The notes under the pieces are model-generated. The model worked only from the letters and a program-made list of their open reading frames with translations. It did not search any database and was not told where the DNA came from. A stretch of DNA of 6,116 nucleotides, taken from M3007 sp040383605 (GTDB lineage Bacteria; Bacteroidota; Bacteroidia; Chitinophagales; Saprospiraceae). The translations under genes and the position numbers were made by a program. The stretch lies in assembly GCA_040383605.1 (NCBI GenBank), contig JBEIDF010000213.1:1-6116 (forward strand), given 5' to 3'. The first letter of the stretch is position 1. Each line of letters starts with the position of its first letter. Positions 1 to 4,461 of the stretch are shown in pieces.

Positions 1-2364
1 CGGGCTCAATGCAGCGGGAGCGAATCGCTCGTCCGACTGGAAATTGATCCGGACTTTTACTGGTATGAGGTCAGCTGGCGACTCACCAGCCTGGATGGCA
101 CGCTGCTGTACGCCGAGGGCGAACCCGCCGGCGCTGCACCGCAGGTTTTCCAATACTGCGTGCCGCTCGGCGCCTGCACGCGCTTTACTATGCTGGACGA
201 ATATGGCGACGCCATGGCGCCGGACGGCCGCTACCGACTGTTCGTGGACAGTACGCTTGTCCAAGAGTACGACGGCTACAACTACGGCTTCAGTGAAACG
301 ACTACTTTTAATTGCCCGCCCGGCGCCTATTGCAGCAATCCGCTGCCGGTAGATACGGGATACCACGTCACGCCCGGCGTCGAAGATGCCTGGTATCTCT
401 TTACGCCGGCGGATACGGGCACGTACCAGTTGTCCACCTGCGGGTTTGGACTGGGCTGCCAGACGAAACTGTGGGTGTACGACCGCTGCCAGAATATCCT
501 CGCCGGCGACAACTACCTCGGGGCGATCTTTTTCGCCGATGGCGGCTGCGACGCCGACCCGGCAGGCGCGCAAGCTACGCTGTTTCTGGCCGGCGGGAAG
601 GAGTATTTCCTCCGGATTGGATATGACAAGCAGGTGATTTGCCTGGATACGATCGTGCCCATCCCGATTCCTTTTAGCCTGCTGTATGCCGGCCCGGTGG
701 TCGGTTGCACCGATAGTATGGCCTGCAATTACCAGCCGCTGGCCACCGTCAGCGATACCTGTATCTATCCGGGCGATCCCGAATGTTTGGATTTGCCCGA
801 CCTGATCGTGCTGGAAGATGTGCTGCGCAATAGCCTGGAACCCGATTTACTGCTCAATTCCGACGCCTGCGCCGTGGAGGAGGGCTGCCTGCGGGGCTTC
901 GGCAACCGCTTTATCCTGCGGTTTACCTCGCACATAAAAAATACGGGGATCGCCGATTACTTTATCGGGGAAACCCCGACGGACCCGAATACCCCCTCCG
1001 ATCAGTTTGTGTACGATCCCTGCCACCAGCACTGGCACTACCGGGGGTATGCGGAGTATGTCCTGTTCGACCAGCAGGGCGTGATGATCCCGATCGGCTC
1101 GAAAAATGGTTTTTGCGTTTTTGACCTGGAATGCCAGGATGGCGGCTCGCCTAAATTCAATTGTTCCAATATGGGCATCAGCGCGGGTTGTGGCGATATC
1201 TATGAGGCCAGCCTGCCCTGCCAGTGGGTGGACCTGACGGGCATCGCCGCAGGCCAATATACGCTCGTGGTGCGCGTGAACTGGGATAAATCCCCGGATA
1301 AAACGGGCAGGTTGGAACTCAACTACCTCAACAACTGGGCCCAGGCCTGCTTCGAACTGAACTACGACGCCCAGGGAACGCCGAATGTCGAAACGCTGAA
1401 TGATTGTCCGCAATTCACCGATTGCGCCGGGGAGGTCTTCGGCGCCGCGCAACCGGATTGCAACGGGGTCTGCAACGGCGCTGCGCTGCAGGGCGACTGG
1501 AACCTCGATACGCTGCGGAATACCGCCGACGTGTCCGGCTATCTGCCGGCAGCCAATGCCGATACGCCGGCTTCCGGCCCCTGTACCGACCTCCACGAAA
1601 ACGGCGTGATTGACGTCTATGACGCCGCGCTGTTACAGGAATGTGTACTGCACGCCAACGATATTCAATATTGGGGCACGCGCTTCCCCTGTCAGTTCCC
1701 AGGCGGCGTCGAAAATCCGGCTATCGTCCAACTGTTGCCGGGCACGCTGGATACCGTCGCAAAAACGTTCGATGTGCGGATCCTCAATCCCGCCGCCCTC
1801 GTGCTCGGATTCGAATTCAGCGTCAGCGGACTGACGATCGCCGGCGTGGAAAACCGCCGGCCGGAGTTTGCCGCCGACTGGCATTTCAATCCGGCCACCG
1901 GGGAGATACTCGCGCTCTCACCCTCGGAATCGCCGGTCGCTAAAAATCTGCTGCCGAGCACCTTGCTGCGTATCCGCTACAGCGAACTGACGGCGCCGGA
2001 GGTCTGTATCAGCCAAATCACGGCCATCGTCAATGAATCTTATCAACGATGTAATGCGCAGATCGCCAACGTGCCCTGCGTCAGCACCGGCATTACCTCC
2101 ACGGATACGCCCGAATCCGCGGAGTCCCCGCTGGTCGTTGTCCCTAATCCGGCGCTGGACAACTGCACCTTGTACTTTCCCAATCCGCGCAATGAGCCGA
2201 TGCGCGTCTGCCTGCAGGACGCCATGGGCCGCGTTTGCCGGCAATTCGACGGTGTAAAAGACCAGTCGGTCGTGCTGGAACGCCGGCAGCTCCCTGCTGG
2301 GATGTATTTTATTACCGTGGAAAACAGCGCAGGGCGCAGGACGTGCAAATTGATCTGGCGGTAA
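1..2364 (+). CDS. Secreted multidomain lysyl oxidase with T9SS type A sorting tail (5' end cut by window)
   Basis: The frame is open from base 1 to the TAA at 2362-2364, giving 787 visible residues. The first residues, RAQC, look like a signal-peptide cleavage site, so probably only the signal peptide is missing; the GTG at 160 is internal. Domains in visible numbering: N-terminal beta domain (about 4-100); PPC-like beta domain (about 102-217, with EDAWYLFTP at 128); a GCTDSMACNY cysteine motif (235-257); lysyl oxidase (about 264-456); dockerin-like loops (498-545); cohesin-like domain (about 571-685); type A sorting tail (about 709-787, starting near VVVPNP, with LPAGMYFI). The lysyl oxidase domain has C341-H-Q-H-W-H346, matching the copper-binding CHQHYH of animal LOX. 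It also has K368 in GSKNGFC and Y401 in DIYEASLPCQW, matching the lysine and tyrosine that form the LTQ cofactor. The family oxidises peptidyl-lysine amines to aldehydes. An extracellular or cell-surface location is inferred from the tail. The substrate is unknown. Confidence 0.88.
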   Translation, partial: RAQCSGSESLVRLEIDPDFYWYEVSWRLTSLDGTLLYAEGEPAGAAPQVFQYCVPLGACTRFTMLDEYGDAMAPDGRYRLFVDSTLVQEYDGYNYGFSETTTFNCPPGAYCSNPLPVDTGYHVTPGVEDAWYLFTPADTGTYQLSTCGFGLGCQTKLWVYDRCQNILAGDNYLGAIFFADGGCDADPAGAQATLFLAGGKEYFLRIGYDKQVICLDTIVPIPIPFSLLYAGPVVGCTDSMACNYQPLATVSDTCIYPGDPECLDLPDLIVLEDVLRNSLEPDLLLNSDACAVEEGCLRGFGNRFILRFTSHIKNTGIADYFIGETPTDPNTPSDQFVYDPCHQHWHYRGYAEYVLFDQQGVMIPIGSKNGFCVFDLECQDGGSPKFNCSNMGISAGCGDIYEASLPCQWVDLTGIAAGQYTLVVRVNWDKSPDKTGRLELNYLNNWAQACFELNYDAQGTPNVETLNDCPQFTDCAGEVFGAAQPDCNGVCNGAALQGDWNLDTLRNTADVSGYLPAANADTPASGPCTDLHENGVIDVYDAALLQECVLHANDIQYWGTRFPCQFPGGVENPAIVQLLPGTLDTVAKTFDVRILNPAALVLGFEFSVSGLTIAGVENRRPEFAADWHFNPATGEILALSPSESPVAKNLLPSTLLRIRYSELTAPEVCISQITAIVNESYQRCNAQIANVPCVSTGITSTDTPESAESPLVVVPNPALDNCTLYFPNPRNEPMRVCLQDAMGRVCRQFDGVKDQSVVLERRQLPAGMYFITVENSAGRRTCKLIWR

Positions 2365-2383
2365 AACAAACGCTTACTTTTTT

Positions 2384-2420
2384 GAAAATGCGATCCTGCT
2401 AAACAGGTACGAAAATGCGA
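2384..2420. repeat. Pair of 10-bp direct repeats upstream of fumC
   Basis: GAAAATGCGA occurs at 2384-2393 and again at 2411-2420, 27 bp apart start to start. A weak CCTG/CAGG hairpin (2395-2407) lies between them. The pair sits between the lysyl oxidase stop and the candidate fumC promoter, so it could be a regulator site or simply chance similarity. Spacing is not close to a whole number of helical turns. Confidence 0.3.
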
Positions 2421-2459
2421 ATATCGCTGCCGAATTACCCCGGGGTGTGCTGCGCATAT

Positions 2460-2467
2460 TACCTTTG
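2460..2467 (+). promoter_or_regulatory. Candidate Bacteroidota -7 promoter box for fumC
   Basis: TACCTTTG matches the Bacteroidota sigma-factor -7 consensus TAnnTTTG exactly. It ends 32 bases before the fumC ATG, which would leave a short leader. No TTTG-like -33 box is visible at the expected spacing (about 2434-2441 reads AATTACCC), so the call rests on one element. The fumC start itself has no Shine-Dalgarno sequence: the bases before ATG are CACAAAAGT, which is normal for A-rich Bacteroidota leaders. Confidence 0.4.
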
Positions 2468-2499
2468 CAGACCAATCATATACAATACACCACAAAAGT

Positions 2500-3894
2500 A
2501 TGGAATACCGCATCGAAAAAGACACCATGGGCAAAGTACAGGTGCCCGCCAATGTGTACTGGGGCGCGCAAACGCAGCGCTCGATTGAAAATTTTAAAAT
2601 CGCCCGCAGTACCAACAAAATGCCGATAGAAATTATCCGCGCATTTGCTTTTCTAAAAAAAGGCGCTGCCCTCACCAATTTTGACGCCGGTACGCTGCCC
2701 AAAGAAAAATGCGACCTGATCTGCCGCGTATGCGACGAAATTTTGGAGGGAAAATTGGATGATCAGTTTCCGCTGGTGGTCTGGCAAACCGGCTCCGGTA
2801 CGCAAAGCAATATGAACGTCAATGAGGTCGTGGCGTATCGCGCGCACGTGCTCAACGGCGGGCAGCTGACCGACGAGCAAAAATCCGTCCACCCCAATGA
2901 CGATGTGAATAAAAGCCAGTCTTCCAATGACACTTTCCCGACGGCGATGCACATCGCCGCCTATAAAATGCTGGTGGAGGTGACGATCCCCGGCATTGAA
3001 AAATTGCGCGACACGCTGAAGGCGAAGTCCGAAGCGTTTATGGAAGTCGTGAAAATCGGGCGCACGCACTTCATGGACGCCACCCCGCTGACGCTGGGGC
3101 AGGAGTTCTCCGGGTATGTCGCCCAACTGGATCACGGCCTGCGCACAATCCGCAACAGCTTGGCGCACCTGCGCGAACTGGCCCTGGGCGGCACGGCGGT
3201 GGGTACGGGCATCAACACCCCGCCGGGATACTCCGAGCAGGTAGCGCAGCATATCGCCCGGCTGACCGGACTGCCGTTCGTCACGGCGCCGAATAAATTT
3301 GAAGCCCTGGCCGCCCACGACGCGATCGTGGAAAGCCACGGCGCCCTGAAAACCGCAGCGGTCAGCCTGATGAAAATCGCGAATGATATCCGGATGCTCT
3401 CTTCGGGGCCGCGCGCGGGTATCGGCGAGATTTTTATCCCGGATAATGAGCCGGGCTCCTCTATCATGCCGGGAAAAGTGAATCCTACGCAGTGCGAGGC
3501 CCTCACGATGGTGGCTGCCCAAGTGCTGGGGAACGATGTGGCCATTAATATCGGCGGTGCGAACGGACATTTCGAACTGAATGTCTTTAAGCCCATGATG
3601 ATTTATAATTTTCTGCATTCCGCCCAACTAATTGGCGAAGCCTGCGTTTCTTTTAATGATAAATGCGCCGTGGGCATCGAACCGCTCCATGAAAACATTC
3701 AAAAGCACGTGAACAACTCGCTCATGCTGGTCACCGCGCTGAATACGAAAATCGGTTATTATAAATCCGCAGAAATCGCTCAAAAAGCCCACAAAGAGGG
3801 CCTGACGCTCAAAGCCGCGGCATTGGCCCTCGGATACCTCTCCGAAGCGGAATTCGATGCGTGGGTTCGGCCGGAGGGGATGGTGGGACGGTGA
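2500..3894 (+). CDS. fumC: Class II fumarate hydratase (fumarase C)
   Basis: This gene encodes a cytoplasmic, iron-independent enzyme that interconverts fumarate and L-malate in the TCA cycle, working as a homotetramer (EC 4.2.1.2). At 464 residues it is full length for the family. Visible landmarks: GSGTQSNMN (98-106); SSNDTFPTAMH; GRTHFMDATP with H190 at the place of the catalytic-site histidine H188 of E. coli FumC; GGTAVGTGIN; the superfamily signature GSSIMPGKVNP (319-329), which carries the catalytic serine loop; and the C-terminal segment GYYKSAEIAQKAHKEG. The sequence after the signature, TQCEALTMV, fits fumarase rather than aspartase or argininosuccinate lyase. The ATG at 2500 gives the usual MEYRIEKDTMG start. 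The gene stands alone, 135 bp after the lysyl oxidase gene. Its TGA lies right beside a heptamer array. No damage is visible. Confidence 0.97.
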   Translation: MEYRIEKDTMGKVQVPANVYWGAQTQRSIENFKIARSTNKMPIEIIRAFAFLKKGAALTNFDAGTLPKEKCDLICRVCDEILEGKLDDQFPLVVWQTGSGTQSNMNVNEVVAYRAHVLNGGQLTDEQKSVHPNDDVNKSQSSNDTFPTAMHIAAYKMLVEVTIPGIEKLRDTLKAKSEAFMEVVKIGRTHFMDATPLTLGQEFSGYVAQLDHGLRTIRNSLAHLRELALGGTAVGTGINTPPGYSEQVAQHIARLTGLPFVTAPNKFEALAAHDAIVESHGALKTAAVSLMKIANDIRMLSSGPRAGIGEIFIPDNEPGSSIMPGKVNPTQCEALTMVAAQVLGNDVAINIGGANGHFELNVFKPMMIYNFLHSAQLIGEACVSFNDKCAVGIEPLHENIQKHVNNSLMLVTALNTKIGYYKSAEIAQKAHKEGLTLKAAALALGYLSEAEFDAWVRPEGMVGR

Positions 3895-3896
3895 TT

Positions 3897-3938
3897 GGAT
3901 TGGGGATTGGGGAATTCGGATTGCGGATTGGGGATTCA
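3897..3938. repeat. Six-unit heptamer tandem array after fumC
   Basis: Six in-phase 7-bp units follow the fumC stop codon: GGATTGG, GGATTGG, GGAATTC, GGATTGC, GGATTGG, GGATTCA. On the other strand the main unit reads CCAATCC, i.e. a rotation of CCCCAAT. This is the same heptamer type as the short tandemly repeated repetitive (STRR) sequences described in cyanobacteria, as I recall that consensus. Similar GGATTnn arrays appear in intergenic DNA of several environmental phyla. The array is non-coding: the peptide-like frames through it are artefacts of a repeat with no stops. Confidence 0.8.
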
Positions 3939-3964
3939 TTTTTTAACGCCATTTTTCTTGATTT

Positions 3965-4312
3965 ATGAAATTGAAATTTGCTCTTTTTCTGGCCGTTTTT
4001 GCCGGCCTTGCGTCTTGGTCTTCCTGTAAAAAAGGAGACGATTCCGTTCCCTGTACGGTGCCGGATCCGGCGGCCTTGCGGTACACGGCCAACATGAAAG
4101 CCATCATTGACGAGTACTGCATCTCCTGCCACTCCGGCAGCGGCCCCGGGCCGGGCAATTACACGACCTACGAGGGTATTGAATCGGACCTGCACAACGG
4201 GGAGGTCATGGAGACCGTCGTGATTGAAAAAACGATGCCGCAGGGCTTCGTGATGCCGCAGGCGAAAATAGACAGCATCAACTGCTGGCTGCAGAACGGG
4301 CATCCGAAGTAA
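3965..4312 (+). CDS. Small monoheme cytochrome c-like lipoprotein
   Basis: The 115-residue product starts with a typical export signal (MKLK, then a hydrophobic run to about residue 18). A probable lipidation cysteine follows at C21, in SWSSCKKGDD. The lipobox is loose, with Trp at -3, but Bacteroidota lipoproteins often have SCKK-type sites. Residues 52-56, CISCH, form a CxxCH heme c attachment motif with H56 as the proximal ligand. M91 or M97 (TMPQGFVMP) could be the sixth ligand. The ending INCWLQNGHP resembles the last helix of small Bacteroidota c-type cytochromes. I infer a membrane-anchored electron-carrier or redox role in the periplasm or at the outer membrane; the partner is unknown. 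The nearest gene, fumC, ends 70 bp upstream. No Shine-Dalgarno sequence is visible; the ATG follows a T-rich stretch. The short length is normal for a single-domain cytochrome. Confidence 0.85.
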   Translation: MKLKFALFLAVFAGLASWSSCKKGDDSVPCTVPDPAALRYTANMKAIIDEYCISCHSGSGPGPGNYTTYEGIESDLHNGEVMETVVIEKTMPQGFVMPQAKIDSINCWLQNGHPK

Positions 4313-4327
4313 TGCACAAGGTGCATT
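4311..4327. other. Small hairpin overlapping the lipoprotein stop codon
   Basis: AATGCAC (4311-4317), loop AAG, GTGCATT (4321-4327): a perfect 7-bp stem that starts inside the TAA stop codon. There is no T-tract after it. It may protect the mRNA 3' end or help termination together with the larger hairpin 11 bp downstream. Confidence 0.5.
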
Positions 4328-4337
4328 GCGGTAGTGT

Positions 4338-4374
4338 TTGAGCCAAAACAGGGTTTTTTCCTGTTTTGGCTCAA
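4338..4374. terminator. Perfect 15-bp stem hairpin between convergent genes, putative bidirectional terminator
   Basis: TTGAGCCAAAACAGG (4338-4352) pairs perfectly with 4360-4374 around the 7-base loop GTTTTTT. It lies 26 bp after the lipoprotein stop and 87 bp beyond the stop of the minus-strand adhesin, so it is placed to end transcripts from both sides. The T-run is in the loop and not after the stem, and neither flank has a strong U-tract. Termination is therefore inferred from position and stem strength; an RNA-stabilising 3' structure is the alternative. Confidence 0.65.
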
Positions 4375-4383
4375 CTTTATCGG

Positions 4384-4400
4384 GCACATAATAGATGTGC
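4384..4400 (+). terminator. Weak second hairpin followed by a T-rich stretch
   Basis: GCACAT (4384-4389), loop AATAG, ATGTGC (4395-4400). On the plus strand it is followed by AGAATATTTATTTTTTA (4401-4417), a T-rich tail a few bases late for a classic intrinsic terminator. It could be a back-up stop for plus-strand transcripts that pass the 4338-4374 hairpin. The six-pair stem is AT-rich at its top and weak. Confidence 0.35.
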
Positions 4401-4461
4401 AGAATATTTATTTTTTACTTCCGCGGGAGGTTTAGCGATGATGGGCTTGTTTCTCCTGTAT

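Noticed and set aside
847..1596. A 249-codon open frame on the minus strand opposite the lysyl oxidase gene
   Set aside because: It mirrors the codon pattern of the plus-strand gene in GC-rich DNA and has no recognisable domain; the plus-strand frame has clear family motifs throughout.
2395..2407. CCTG-CTAAA-CAGG hairpin after the lysyl oxidase gene as a terminator
   Set aside because: The stem is only four base pairs and no T-tract follows it.
2653..3627. A 324-codon minus-strand open frame opposite fumC
   Set aside because: It is a shadow of a highly conserved fumarase gene; the translation is Arg/His-rich and without known motifs.
3628..3939. Minus-strand frames beginning with NPQSAIRIPQS-type peptide at the heptamer array
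   Set aside because: This peptide is only the translation of the 7-bp tandem repeat, a familiar annotation artefact.
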